Numbered from the stretch's first letter, positions 8,601 through 16,983 are shown. The stretch: 64,000 nt of DNA from JAMXLG01 sp963818925 (GCA_963818925.1 CAWFTN010000001.1:1116001-1180000); one strand, 5' to 3'. The notes: generated by a model from the sequence alone, not told the origin. Made by a program: numbers and translations.

Positions 8601-10162
8601 ACCACCTTGGAAATCGCGTACTCATCGTCGACGACATCGAGAGCAATCGCTATGTCGTCGGGACGTGGTTGCGTCGCGCCGGTTATCACGTGGTTGAAGC
8701 GCGTACGGGAGAAGAAGCCTTACAAAAGATCGATGCTCAGCCGTTCGATCTTGCCGTGCTCGACGTGAATCTCCCCGATATGACCGGCTATGCAATCTGC
8801 GAGTACATCAAGCAACATCCGGCAACTTCCGCCACGCCCGTGCTGCACATGTCGGCAACGGCAACGAACACGACGGATCGTTCGGAAGGGTTGCGGCGCG
8901 GCGCTGAAGGCTATCTCGTCGAGCCGGTCGAGCGCGAAGAGTTGCTGGCGACGGTGGAGGCACTCCTACGAGCCGCCAACGCGCACAAAATGTCGCTGCG
9001 CCTCGCCGACCGGTTGCGCCGATTGCACGATGCGACGCTCGCAATTAACGAGATGCAGGACCTCGAGACGCTTGTCGGGACGATCGCGTGCGAAGCGTCG
9101 AAGCTCTTCGCGGAGCCGGCTATCGTGCTGCTCAATACGGAAGATGCTGCGTTTGCGTCGACGTGTGGGCGTGACGAAGAGGCCTCGCTCTATCGTCTCA
9201 ATCGCGCAGCGGGTCGCGACATCGAGGCGCTCCCGAAGACCGGCCGCGCTGCACTGAACGACCTTCGGTCGATTTTGCCGCTCGACGCACTGCCGTTGCC
9301 CGAAAACTATCTCATTGCGGACCTCGGCAGACGTTTCGATCAGATGGGGCGCATCTTGATCGGTTCGGCGCCGCCGCCGCTCGATGAAGAGCAAGTAGTC
9401 GTGCTCGCGCAGCTTGCGCGCGTCGCTGGTGCCGCCCTTCACAACAGCCGCATGCATGACGTCGAGCGGCGAATTGCCGTAACGCTTCAGCGTGGGCTGT
9501 TGCCGGAGACGATTCCCCCGGTGCAAGGGTTCGACATCGCAGTGCGCTACGAAGCTAGTGCGGTACATGCGGAAGTCGGTGGTGATTTCTACGACGTTTT
9601 CGAAGGCGCTGACGGGCGATTATTTCTTGCGATCGGCGACGTTGCGGGGCATTCGTTGGAAGCAGCGACGATTATGGCGCAACTGCGTACGGGATTTCGA
9701 TCGTATGCGCTCGAGGGACATGGTCCTGTTGCGATTCTCGACCGCCTCAACGAGCTGCTCATGCGCTTCCATCTCGATACGACGGCAACCGTGTGTTGCG
9801 GGTGGCTCGACCCGCAAACCGGAGAATGCGTGCTCGCAAATGCCGGCCACGTGCCGCCGTTGCTCGTACGGGACGGCGTTCCGCAATTCGTTTCGATCGG
9901 CGGAACGCTGCTCGGGTTTCCACTACGCACGGGCACGTCACAAGAATTGATGTTGAATCCCGGCGACCGTCTCGTTTTTTATACCGACGGTTTGGTCGAG
10001 CGCCGGCGTGAGTCGATTGAAGACGGCTTGGCACGGTTGGCAGACGTCGCATCGCACCAAGGCGATACGATGGATGCATTCTGCGAGCGCGCATTCGCCG
10101 AGCTTCGTCCGGGCAACGTCGGCGACGACGTCGCAATCATGGCGATTCAACGTCTCAAATAG
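8597..10162 (+). CDS. receiver-GAF-PP2C phosphatase (RsbU-like output protein)
   Basis: 521 residues overlapping the kinase stop by 4 bases. The receiver (6-125) has VDD, the phospho-acceptor in AVLDVNLPDMTGY and a threonine at HMSATAT, but the usual lysine position reads LVEPVE, so the Lys is replaced. A GAF-like domain spans about 155-290. The SpoIIE/PP2C domain spans about 305-520 (EVGGDFYDVF, AIGDVAGHSLEA, ANAGHVPPLL, FYTDGLVERR, GDDVAIMAI), with the metal-binding aspartates intact. In the Bacillus model an RsbU-type phosphatase dephosphorylates RsbV; no RsbV, RsbW or sigma gene lies in the window. Confidence 0.92.
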   Translation: MNHLGNRVLIVDDIESNRYVVGTWLRRAGYHVVEARTGEEALQKIDAQPFDLAVLDVNLPDMTGYAICEYIKQHPATSATPVLHMSATATNTTDRSEGLRRGAEGYLVEPVEREELLATVEALLRAANAHKMSLRLADRLRRLHDATLAINEMQDLETLVGTIACEASKLFAEPAIVLLNTEDAAFASTCGRDEEASLYRLNRAAGRDIEALPKTGRAALNDLRSILPLDALPLPENYLIADLGRRFDQMGRILIGSAPPPLDEEQVVVLAQLARVAGAALHNSRMHDVERRIAVTLQRGLLPETIPPVQGFDIAVRYEASAVHAEVGGDFYDVFEGADGRLFLAIGDVAGHSLEAATIMAQLRTGFRSYALEGHGPVAILDRLNELLMRFHLDTTATVCCGWLDPQTGECVLANAGHVPPLLVRDGVPQFVSIGGTLLGFPLRTGTSQELMLNPGDRLVFYTDGLVERRRESIEDGLARLADVASHQGDTMDAFCERAFAELRPGNVGDDVAIMAIQRLK

Positions 10163-10164
10163 GG

Positions 10165-10191
10165 CGTGACGCCGCTTTCGGCGTGTCTCGT
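10165..10191 (+). terminator. possible terminator of the stressosome operon
   Basis: GACGCCG and CGGCGTGTC form a short stem with a CTTT loop just after the last stop codon. The tail TCTCGTCT is a poor U-run, so this is weak. Nothing else is seen between here and the tRNA-Ile terminator at about 10403. Confidence 0.35.
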
Positions 10192-10402
10192 CTGCGAACG
10201 ATATTTAAGCGGTCTCCCAAGATGGGGAAGAACGCAATTTCGTCGCTGCAGCGAGCTCGATGTGGCTCTTGAGATAAGCGCTTTTCGCGCTTGCGCAACT
10301 AAGTCGTATGTGATCAGGACGATTTGCTCGAACGTCAGCGGCGCCACGGTATCGATTGGGGAAAAGGAAAGATGTTGCGCAACGCGCGCCGACGCGATAA
10401 AC

Positions 10403-10428
10403 GAAGAAAACCCCGACAAAATCGGGGC
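10403..10428 (-). terminator. terminator of tRNA-Ile
   Basis: On the minus strand CCCCGA and TCGGGG form a stem with a 5-base loop, followed by TTTTCTTC, about 20 bases past the tRNA 3' end. Confidence 0.8.
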
Positions 10429-10446
10429 TTTCCTTGTAATTAACGA

Positions 10447-10523
10447 TGGTGGGCCATCCTGGGATCGAACCAGGGACCTCATGCTTATCAAGCATGCGCT
10501 CTAACCAGCTGAGCTAATGGCCC
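10447..10523 (-). tRNA. tRNA-Ile (anticodon GAT)
   Basis: 77-nt cloverleaf on the minus strand with CCA encoded. The anticodon loop TTGATAA lies in the stem ATGC/GCAT. The acceptor GGGCCAT pairs with ATGGCCC and the T loop is GGTTCGATCC. It stands alone, away from an rRNA operon. Confidence 0.97.
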
Positions 10524-10554
10524 GCATGGACCGCGGTGAGTCCAGACAAGTACA

Positions 10555-10565
10555 GAGTATAGCAC
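10555..10565 (-). promoter_or_regulatory. extended -10 promoter of tRNA-Ile
   Basis: The minus strand carries GTGCTATACTC, identical to the 11-mer in front of rnpB, with TATACT about 33 bases before the tRNA 5' end. No clear -35 hexamer is seen. Confidence 0.55.
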
Positions 10566-10606
10566 GCAGCGCAAGAGGTCCTGGCGGCGAAGGTCGCTCC
10601 TTTGCT

Positions 10607-10843
10607 TTATATCATTTCGATCCACTTTTTCATGATCGCGTCTTCGTTCTTGAGCTGCTGCATCGTCAGCGCTTCGAGGGCCTCGCGCTCGCGTTCGAAT
10701 TCTGCTTGCTCGGCCATTTGTACATTGAAGAGGGCTTGCTGCCGATCGAGCGCGTCTTGGCGCGCCTTGACCTCGGGATCGTCGGCGGCTTTGCTCTGCG
10801 GCGCCTTAGGACGCGGCGCAGCAGGGGTAAGCGGGGCAATCAT
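10607..10843 (-). CDS. small helical protein, partner 2 of the transglycosylase module
   Basis: 78 residues: a Pro/Ala/Lys-rich N-terminal 22 residues, then a long charged helix (about 25-78) rich in Gln/Glu/Ala with coiled-coil character. The end, TMQQLKNEDAIMKKWIEMI, matches the end of the next gene's product (AMQQRKADDGITKKFIESI), so the two are diverged duplicates. No signal peptide. The start overlaps the upstream stop by 4 bases (ATGA), so translation is coupled. No family is recognised. Confidence 0.7.
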   Translation of the reverse strand: MIAPLTPAAPRPKAPQSKAADDPEVKARQDALDRQQALFNVQMAEQAEFEREREALEALTMQQLKNEDAIMKKWIEMI

Positions 10844-11166
10844 TGCGTGATGCTCTCGATGAACTTCTTCGTGATCCCGTCGTCCGCTTTACGTTGCTGC
10901 ATCGCAACGTCGCTGAGCGTATTAATCTCACGCATGTTTTCAGCTTGCTGATTCATGGCTTCGTCGAAGACGGTAGACTGCAAGTTGAGTTGGTCTTGGG
11001 CGACCATCGATTGAATTTCAAGGCCGGTGTTGAAGGTATTGTTCGCGCCGAGCGCTCCGGTCAACACGCCGTTCGATCCGCCAAGAATCGCGTTCGCGCC
11101 GCCGCTGACGAGACCGCCGATAATGGAGGGCGCCGCCGCCTCGAGAATCGGTGCAAGGAATGCCAT
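10840..11166 (-). CDS. small Gly/Ala-rich membrane-active protein, partner 1 of the transglycosylase module
   Basis: 108 residues. The N-terminal 40 are hydrophobic and glycine-rich (APSIIGGLVSGGANAILGG), able to insert in or cross a membrane. The rest is a Gln/Asn-rich helix ending with the motif shared with the downstream protein (MQQ.K..D.I.KK.IE.I). The stop of the transglycosylase and this start overlap as TAATG. The layout recalls phage pilot or tail-tube membrane proteins and secretion-filament subunits, but no family can be assigned from sequence alone. Confidence 0.7.
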   Translation of the reverse strand: MAFLAPILEAAAPSIIGGLVSGGANAILGGSNGVLTGALGANNTFNTGLEIQSMVAQDQLNLQSTVFDEAMNQQAENMREINTLSDVAMQQRKADDGITKKFIESITQ

Positions 11167-11786
11167 TAGTTGTCGTCTCCTCCGATAATGCTGAAGTCAC
11201 TCGCCTTATCACGCGCGTGTCCGGTCGAATCTAGACTGCGCTGTTGCGCCCACGACGCGAGTGGAGGAGCCGCCATTGAGGGAAGCCGGCACGCGCTGCT
11301 GGAGGATGTCATTGAAAGTAGCGCGTTCAGCAAGCCGTTCGTATTCGCAGAAGCGTCCGGCTGGCCGGCACGGGCATCGTCGCCGCAGATTTGCGCGTAG
11401 TGGCGCATGACCGAATCGGCGTACCCGAGGACCTTGCCGCTACCCCAATCCGTCGTGGTACCCGTCGCGTTCGGCGAGCCGGCATTATAAGCGGAAAGCG
11501 CCTGGCGGACGTTGCCGCCGTAGCGCTTGAGGTTGTCGGCGATCATGCCGGCGGCATACTCGGCGTTTGCCGCAGGATCCATCGCGGCCGGCGTTCGGGC
11601 GAAGCTGTGATAGCGGTCGTCGATTTGAAAGAGGCCGTGGCCGTGGCCGCCATCGCCGACGACGTTCCGGCCGCTGTTGGTGCCGGGGCCTCCGGTCTCC
11701 TGAGCCGCAACGGCTGCGAGCAGGCGTGGGTCGAGGCCATGCCGTTTGGCGGCCGCCTCGATCTGAGGGCCGAAGCTTACATTCAT
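11166..11786 (-). CDS. lytic transglycosylase (SLT-like)
   Basis: 206 residues from the chosen ATG at 11786. The lysozyme-like domain begins at once: a helix KRHGLDPRLLAAVAAQETGG with the catalytic Glu in QETGG, then GHGLFQIDDRYH and LSAYNAGSP, the usual GLFQI and AYNAG motifs. It would cleave the peptidoglycan glycan strand. A longer frame reaches 11969 but its extra 61 residues are Pro/Arg/Cys-rich and overlap the divergent DUF177 gene. No signal peptide is visible, unusual for a cell-wall enzyme, so export by another route is implied. First gene of a three-gene coupled unit. Confidence 0.88.
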   Translation of the reverse strand: MNVSFGPQIEAAAKRHGLDPRLLAAVAAQETGGPGTNSGRNVVGDGGHGHGLFQIDDRYHSFARTPAAMDPAANAEYAAGMIADNLKRYGGNVRQALSAYNAGSPNATGTTTDWGSGKVLGYADSVMRHYAQICGDDARAGQPDASANTNGLLNALLSMTSSSSACRLPSMAAPPLASWAQQRSLDSTGHARDKASDFSIIGGDDN

Positions 11787-11910
11787 GGTGCTCGACCATC
11801 CCTCGGCCGAAGGCGTTTGACAAGACCGGGGGCGGGTTCTACAATCTTTCAGTCGTGTGGGGGTCCCGCCGTTCCCGGTGGGGCCCCCATCCTGCGACTT
11901 GCATACGTTT

Positions 11911-12414
11911 ATGAACCGTTCGCATAAGGTTGATATCAGCGGGCTCCTTGGCGGAGGCCGGCAGGTCATGCTGGTCGACGACCAGGTGCCGATCGAGGAG
12001 TTCGAAGGAATCGAATTCCCGTCGCCGGCGGCGGTACATATGGAGTTGCGCTACGTCGATCGCCTCCTTCATATTGAAGGGACTGTCGATGCGGACGCCA
12101 AGGGCGTCTGCGACTCGTGCTTGGAAGACGTCGAACGGCACATACGCGTCGACGTTGACGAGCGGCTCGACCCGCATAGCGATCGTGAGAACGATCCCTT
12201 CGGCGAGAGCAATGTCCTGGTGGGCAACCGCCTGGACCTCGCCGACCTGGCGCAGCAGCTGGTGCTGAGCGTGATGCCGATGGGCTTCCGCTGCAGCGAC
12301 GACTGCCAGGGCCTGTGCGGCATCTGTGGAGCGAACAAGAACGCGGGCGGGTGCTCGTGTGATAACGATACGGAGAATCATGGCGAACCTAAAGTGGAAG
12401 ACGCCGCGCAGTAA
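11911..12414 (+). CDS. yceD: DUF177 family protein (YceD)
   Basis: 167 residues starting MNRSHKVDISGLL, the family's usual opening. Family signatures are present: CDSCLEDVERHIRVDVDERL and, near the C-terminus, CSDDCQGLCGICGANKN, a Cys cluster that probably binds zinc. YceD/DUF177 proteins nearly always precede rpmF, as here, and are linked to 23S rRNA accumulation. A start at 11857 is possible but would add a Pro/Cys-rich leader. The 3' end overlaps rpmF by 35 bases. Confidence 0.9.
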   Translation: MNRSHKVDISGLLGGGRQVMLVDDQVPIEEFEGIEFPSPAAVHMELRYVDRLLHIEGTVDADAKGVCDSCLEDVERHIRVDVDERLDPHSDRENDPFGESNVLVGNRLDLADLAQQLVLSVMPMGFRCSDDCQGLCGICGANKNAGGCSCDNDTENHGEPKVEDAAQ

Positions 12415-12586
12415 AACGCGCAGCCGTCGTGCGGCGAACTGGAAGCTCAACGCGGTCACGACCGTCGAATGCCCCCAGTGTCACCAGCCGAAGCGTCCGC
12501 ATTTCGTGTGCGGACATTGCGGCACGTATGATGGCCGTCAGGTCGTCGAAATCCACGACGAACACGCCGGTCACGATCACAACTAA
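12380..12586 (+). CDS. rpmF: ribosomal protein L32
   Basis: 68 residues beginning MANLKWKTPRSKTRSRRA, with the L32 zinc ribbon CPQCHQPKRPHFVC followed by CGTYDG. GGAG lies about 5 bases before the ATG. The C-terminus has an acidic/His tail (HDEHAGHDHN) beyond the usual end. The usual next gene plsX is absent; fabH follows after 3 bases. Confidence 0.95.
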   Translation: MANLKWKTPRSKTRSRRAANWKLNAVTTVECPQCHQPKRPHFVCGHCGTYDGRQVVEIHDEHAGHDHN

Positions 12587-12589
12587 CCC

Positions 12590-13570
12590 TTGACCGGGGT
12601 AAAGATCGCCGGCGTCGGGCATTATGTGCCCGAGCGTGTCATCGACAACTTCGAACTCGAGAAGTGGTTCGATACGTCCGACGAGTGGATCACGACCCGC
12701 ACCGGAATGAAACGCCGGCACTGGGCTTCGGAAAACGAGGCAACCAGTGACTTGGCATTGGCGGCGGCACGTAAGGCGCTCGCCGATTCAAAACTCGAAG
12801 CGAAGGATATCGACGCCTTCATTCTCTGCACCGTCTACCCGGACTATCTCTTTCCGGCGACGGCGTGCATCATTGCTTCGAAACTCGGCGCAGCAAACAA
12901 AGCTGCATTCGACATGGAGATCGCGTGCAGCGGTTTTATTTACGGTCTTACCGTTGCTTCGTCGCTGATCCGGTCGGGCGTCTATAAACGCGTCCTCTTG
13001 ATCGGTGCGGAGACGCTCTCGAAGCTCGTCAATCGCGAAGACCGCGGCACCGCGATTCTCTTCGGCGATGGCGCCGGCGCGGTAATCCTCGAAGCATCCG
13101 AACGCGATTCGTTTCTCGGCTCCGAGCTTGGTGCGGACGGAAGTAAACCCGAGCTGCTGCTCGTTGAAGCCGGCGGATCGCGTCATCCGATCGATGAGAA
13201 TGCGATTGAAGCAAAGAGCGATCGCATTCACATGGAAGGCCGCGAAGTTTTCAAATTCGCCGTCACCAAGATGATCGAAGCGACCGATGCGGCGCTCGCA
13301 AAAGCGAATTTGACCAAAGCCGATGTCGACGTCTTGATTCCGCATCAGGCGAACAAACGCATCATCGATGCCGCAATGAAATATCTCGAGATGCCGCCGG
13401 AGAAGTGCGTCATCAACATTCAGGAGTACGGCAACACATCGGCGGCGTCAATTCCGATTGCCCTCTCCGAAGCAGTCGCCACGGGACGCGTGAAGGCCGG
13501 CGACACAATTGTTTTCGTTGGATTCGGCGGCGGTCTGTCGTGGGGCGCTGTGGTATGGAAATGGCAGTGA
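12590..13570 (+). CDS. fabH: 3-oxoacyl-ACP synthase III (KAS III)
   Basis: 326 residues, TTG start 3 bases after rpmF. It condenses acyl-CoA with malonyl-ACP to start fatty-acid synthesis. The catalytic triad is visible: Cys in MEIACSGFIYGL (about 108), His in LIPHQANKRII (about 246) and Asn in EYGNTSAASIP (about 276). The C-terminus GFGGGLSWGAVVWKW is typical. Length is normal. Confidence 0.96.
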   Translation: MTGVKIAGVGHYVPERVIDNFELEKWFDTSDEWITTRTGMKRRHWASENEATSDLALAAARKALADSKLEAKDIDAFILCTVYPDYLFPATACIIASKLGAANKAAFDMEIACSGFIYGLTVASSLIRSGVYKRVLLIGAETLSKLVNREDRGTAILFGDGAGAVILEASERDSFLGSELGADGSKPELLLVEAGGSRHPIDENAIEAKSDRIHMEGREVFKFAVTKMIEATDAALAKANLTKADVDVLIPHQANKRIIDAAMKYLEMPPEKCVINIQEYGNTSAASIPIALSEAVATGRVKAGDTIVFVGFGGGLSWGAVVWKWQ

Positions 13571-14511
13571 AGACAGCAGCGGTATTTCCGGGACAAGGCT
13601 CGCAGACGCTCGGGATGGGCGTCGACGTCGCAGCGCGGTCGAGCGAGGCCCGCGATCTCTTCGAACGCGCGAACGCCATTCTCGGCTACGATTTGCTGCA
13701 GTTGCAGAAGAGCGGTCCGGAAGAGAAGTTGCGCGAAACGCAATACAGTCAACCGTCGATCTTCGTAACGAACGTCGCGCTGTACGCCGCCGTCGGCGAG
13801 GACTTCGCCCCGGTGGTGAGCGCAGGCCACTCGTTCGGTGAATTCTGCAGTCTCTACATTGCCGGCTCGCTCTCGTTCGAAGATGCGCTGCGCATCGTCG
13901 ACGAGCGCGGCAAAGCGATGCAGCATGCGGCCGAACTCGCGCCCGGCGGCATGTCGGCCGTTCTTGGACTAAATGCCGATGTGATTCGCCGCGTCGTCGA
14001 TGAGGCGCGCGTCTCAACCGGGCAACGCATCCAACTTGCGAATTTCAACTCGCCGACGCAGATCGTGATCAGCGGTGATTTGAGCGGCGTGCAAGCTGCA
14101 GGCGATGCAATGCTCGCCGCCGGCGCAAAGCGCGTTGTGCCGCTCAATGTTTCCGGCGCGTGGCATTCGGCATTGATGGATCCCGCGATCGAACGGTTTG
14201 CGAATGCGGTGAACGCCGCGTACTTCTCGATGCCGCGCTTCGATGTGATCTCAAACGTCGACGCGAAACCGTATCGCGACATCGAAACGATCAAGAAGAA
14301 TCTCGTACTATCGATCAGCAACGAAGTGCGTTGGCACGACACCGCGGTCGCGATCGCCGGCTACGGCGTCGAACTCGTCGTCGAATTCGGAGCGAGCGGC
14401 GTGCTTGCGCCGTTGATGCGCCGTATGGAGAATGCGCCGAAGGCATCGATCGTGAGCGACTACGCCGGTGTTGAAAAGTTGCGTGCAACGCTCGCCGGAG
14501 TGACGGCATGA
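13561..14511 (+). CDS. fabD: malonyl-CoA:ACP transacylase
   Basis: 316 residues from the ATG at 13561 (a second ATG at 13555 is possible), overlapping fabH by 10 bases in another frame. It loads malonyl groups onto ACP. FPGQGSQ opens the protein, the active serine is in AGHSFGEFCSLYIAG (about 90) and the histidine in NVSGAWHSALM (about 200). The usual GxxGxxxG and QxxI segments are present. Confidence 0.95.
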   Translation: MAVKTAAVFPGQGSQTLGMGVDVAARSSEARDLFERANAILGYDLLQLQKSGPEEKLRETQYSQPSIFVTNVALYAAVGEDFAPVVSAGHSFGEFCSLYIAGSLSFEDALRIVDERGKAMQHAAELAPGGMSAVLGLNADVIRRVVDEARVSTGQRIQLANFNSPTQIVISGDLSGVQAAGDAMLAAGAKRVVPLNVSGAWHSALMDPAIERFANAVNAAYFSMPRFDVISNVDAKPYRDIETIKKNLVLSISNEVRWHDTAVAIAGYGVELVVEFGASGVLAPLMRRMENAPKASIVSDYAGVEKLRATLAGVTA

Positions 14512-15254
14512 ATTTTGACGGCAAACTCGCGCTGATTACGGGCGCGAGCCGCGGCATTGGGCGCGCGATTGCAACAGAATTGTGCAAACACGGCGCGGAT
14601 GTCGTGCTCGTCGGGCGCGATCGCGCCGCACTCGATGAAACCGCGCAGCGTTGCGCGGGCGAGCGCCCAGGTGCTGACGCGCACGTCATTATTGCCGACG
14701 TCGCGGATCAGCCGGCGATGGAAGCCGTCGCCAACGAAGCGCTCGAACGCTTCGGCCGGATCGACTACGCCGTTGCAAATGCGGGACAGTCGATCGACGC
14801 GCTGCTGCTGCGCCTTAAACCCGACGTAATCGACCAGATGCTCAACGTCAACTTGAAATCGGCGTTCTATCTCTGTCATGCCGTTGCGAAGCCGATGATG
14901 AGGCAGCGCGCCGGCTCGATCGTTCTCGTTTCCAGCATCGTCGGCCTAAGCGGCAACGCCGGTCAGGCGGCGTACGCTGCCTCGAAGGCCGGACTCCTCG
15001 CGCTTGCCAAGTCGCTTGCAAAGGAGTTGGGTTCAAGGAACATAAGAGTCAACGCCGTTGCGCCGGGTCTCATTGAGACGGCGATGACCGAAAAAATACC
15101 CGACGCCGCCAAGGAGGCCCTGATTAAACAGGCCGCACTCGGCCGCCCGGGGAGGCCTGAGGATGTCGGCGGAGTGGTCGCCTTCCTCTGTTCAGATTCA
15201 AGCGCCTACGTCACCGGTCAAACGATCGTTGTTGACGGCGGCGTATTGATGTGA
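14508..15254 (+). CDS. fabG: 3-oxoacyl-ACP reductase
   Basis: 248-residue classical SDR. Cofactor loop TGASRGIG (about 12-19), NAG (about 90), and the catalytic Ser in VLVSSIVGLSG with YAASK (Tyr about 154, Lys 158). It reduces 3-oxoacyl-ACP with NADPH. The C-terminal TGQTIVVDGGVLM is FabG-like. Its start overlaps the fabD stop as ATGA. Confidence 0.94.
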   Translation: MNFDGKLALITGASRGIGRAIATELCKHGADVVLVGRDRAALDETAQRCAGERPGADAHVIIADVADQPAMEAVANEALERFGRIDYAVANAGQSIDALLLRLKPDVIDQMLNVNLKSAFYLCHAVAKPMMRQRAGSIVLVSSIVGLSGNAGQAAYAASKAGLLALAKSLAKELGSRNIRVNAVAPGLIETAMTEKIPDAAKEALIKQAALGRPGRPEDVGGVVAFLCSDSSAYVTGQTIVVDGGVLM

Positions 15255-15283
15255 TCTATACGTACTACTGATAAGGAGCTGTA

Positions 15284-15523
15284 ATGTCCACGTTCGACAA
15301 AGTCAAGAAGATCATCGTCGAGCAGCTCGGCGTCGACGAATCGGAAGTCACGCCGGAAGCCTCGATCACGGATGATCTCGGTGCCGACTCACTCGACCAG
15401 GTCGAGTTGGTCATGGCGTTCGAGACGGAGTTCAACATCGACATTCCGGACGAGGAAGCGGAAAAAATCAAGACCGTCGGCGATGCGGTGAACCGTATCG
15501 ATCAAGCAACCGCAGGGGCATAA
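15284..15523 (+). CDS. acpP: acyl carrier protein
   Basis: 79-residue acidic four-helix protein. The phosphopantetheine serine is in GADSLDQVELVM (about 38). AAGGAG is placed 6 bases before the ATG. fabF, which normally follows acpP, is absent; ffh follows after 11 bases. Confidence 0.97.
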   Translation: MSTFDKVKKIIVEQLGVDESEVTPEASITDDLGADSLDQVELVMAFETEFNIDIPDEEAEKIKTVGDAVNRIDQATAGA

Positions 15524-15534
15524 TCTAACTCACC

Positions 15535-16866
15535 GTGTTCGACCAACTCAGCGACCGGCTCAACGCGATCTTTTCGCGTCTGACCGGACGCGGGAAACTC
15601 AGTGAAAGCGACGTCAACGAGGCGCTGCGCGAAGTTCGCGTAGCGCTTCTTGAGGCTGACGTTTCGCTTGCCGCCGCCAAACAATTCGTCAACGGCGTCA
15701 AAGAAAAAGCAATCGGGCAAAACGTGCTCGAGTCGCTCACGCCTGCGCAGACAATCGTCAAGATCGTTCACGACGATCTCGTCGAGCTGCTCGGCGGCGC
15801 GCAAGCGCGCCTGACGTTCTCCGACGCGCCGCCGTCGATCATCATGATGGTCGGACTTCAAGGTTCCGGTAAAACGACGACGGCCGGTAAGCTCGCGCTG
15901 CGTTTGAAAGAACAAGGCCGGCGTACGCTGCTCGTTGCGGCCGACGTGTATCGTCCCGCTGCAATCGATCAGCTCAAAACGCTCGGAAGGCAGATCGATC
16001 TGCCGGTCTTTGATGAAGGCGCCGGCGATCCGGTGAAGATCGCGCGCGACGGCGTCAACGAAGCCAAGCGCCTAAGTTTGTCGACGGTGATCATCGATAC
16101 CGCGGGCCGACTCGAGATCGACGAAAACCTCATGGTCGAACTCGAGAAAATCAAGTCCGCCGTTAATCCCAAAGAGATTCTCTTCGTTGCCGATGCGATG
16201 ACGGGACAAGCCGCAACGGCCGTTGCCAAAGGCTTCAACGACCGTCTCGGAATCACGGGCGTCATTCTTACGAAGATGGACGGAGATACGCGCGGTGGTG
16301 CGGCGCTCTCGATCTTCAAAGAAACCGGCGCGCCGATCAAGTTCGTCGGTGTGGGCGAGAAGCTGGCAGCGCTCGAGCCGTTCTATCCCGATCGTCTAGC
16401 GCAGCGTATTCTCGGCATGGGCGACGTGCTGACCCTTATCGAGAAAACGCAAAGCGTCTACACCGAAGAGCAAGCGAAAAAACTCGAGCAGAAGCTGCAG
16501 AAAAACGCCTTCACGCTCGACGATTTTCTCGAGCAGATGCGCCAGATGAAAAAGATCGGCTCGATGACGGACATCATGAAAATGATTCCGGGCCTTTCTC
16601 GCGCGCTGCCGAAAGATTTCGATATTCCCGAGGCGGAAGTCAAACGCGTTGAAGCGATCATCTCATCGATGACGCGCGCCGAGCGTCGGAATCCGCACAT
16701 CCTGAACGGATCGCGCCGCAAGCGCATCGCGATCGGATCGGGAACACAAGTCAGCGACGTCAACAAGTTGATCAAAAACTTCGAAGGCGCGCAAAAAATG
16801 ATGAAACAACTCGGCGGCATGAAGGGCGGCAAACGCCCGAAGTTGCCCGCGGGGATGCTTCGTTAG
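15535..16866 (+). CDS. ffh: signal recognition particle protein SRP54
   Basis: 443 residues, GTG start. N domain (1-90), then the SRP GTPase with GLQGSGKTTTAGKLA, DTAGRLEIDENL and TKMDGDTRGGAAL, then the Met-rich M domain (from about 300; MRQMKKIGSMTDIMKMIPG and the RNA-binding SRRKRIAIGSGT). It delivers membrane and secreted proteins co-translationally with SRP RNA and FtsY. No 4.5S RNA gene was seen in the window. Confidence 0.97.
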   Translation: MFDQLSDRLNAIFSRLTGRGKLSESDVNEALREVRVALLEADVSLAAAKQFVNGVKEKAIGQNVLESLTPAQTIVKIVHDDLVELLGGAQARLTFSDAPPSIIMMVGLQGSGKTTTAGKLALRLKEQGRRTLLVAADVYRPAAIDQLKTLGRQIDLPVFDEGAGDPVKIARDGVNEAKRLSLSTVIIDTAGRLEIDENLMVELEKIKSAVNPKEILFVADAMTGQAATAVAKGFNDRLGITGVILTKMDGDTRGGAALSIFKETGAPIKFVGVGEKLAALEPFYPDRLAQRILGMGDVLTLIEKTQSVYTEEQAKKLEQKLQKNAFTLDDFLEQMRQMKKIGSMTDIMKMIPGLSRALPKDFDIPEAEVKRVEAIISSMTRAERRNPHILNGSRRKRIAIGSGTQVSDVNKLIKNFEGAQKMMKQLGGMKGGKRPKLPAGMLR

Positions 16867-16983
16867 CATATAAATATTCGGCCCGGGCACCGCGGAAAAG
16901 CTCGGATGCCGTAGCTCTCTAGCCGGTCGCGTGCTTTAATCGCGTCTTTTCGCAAAAGAAGAAAGATACGTAAGAAAAACACC

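Noticed and set aside
10607..11166. Type III secretion needle/rod assignment for the two small proteins
   Set aside because: Size and helical character fit loosely, but no export apparatus gene is near and no family motif is visible.
11391..11927. Plus-strand open frame of 178 codons
   Set aside because: It lies opposite the lytic transglycosylase, whose catalytic motifs are clear; the plus frame has no recognisable motif.
11787..11969. Longer N-terminus for the transglycosylase
   Set aside because: The extra 61 residues are Pro/Arg/Cys-rich, overlap the divergent DUF177 gene, and no signal peptide appears.
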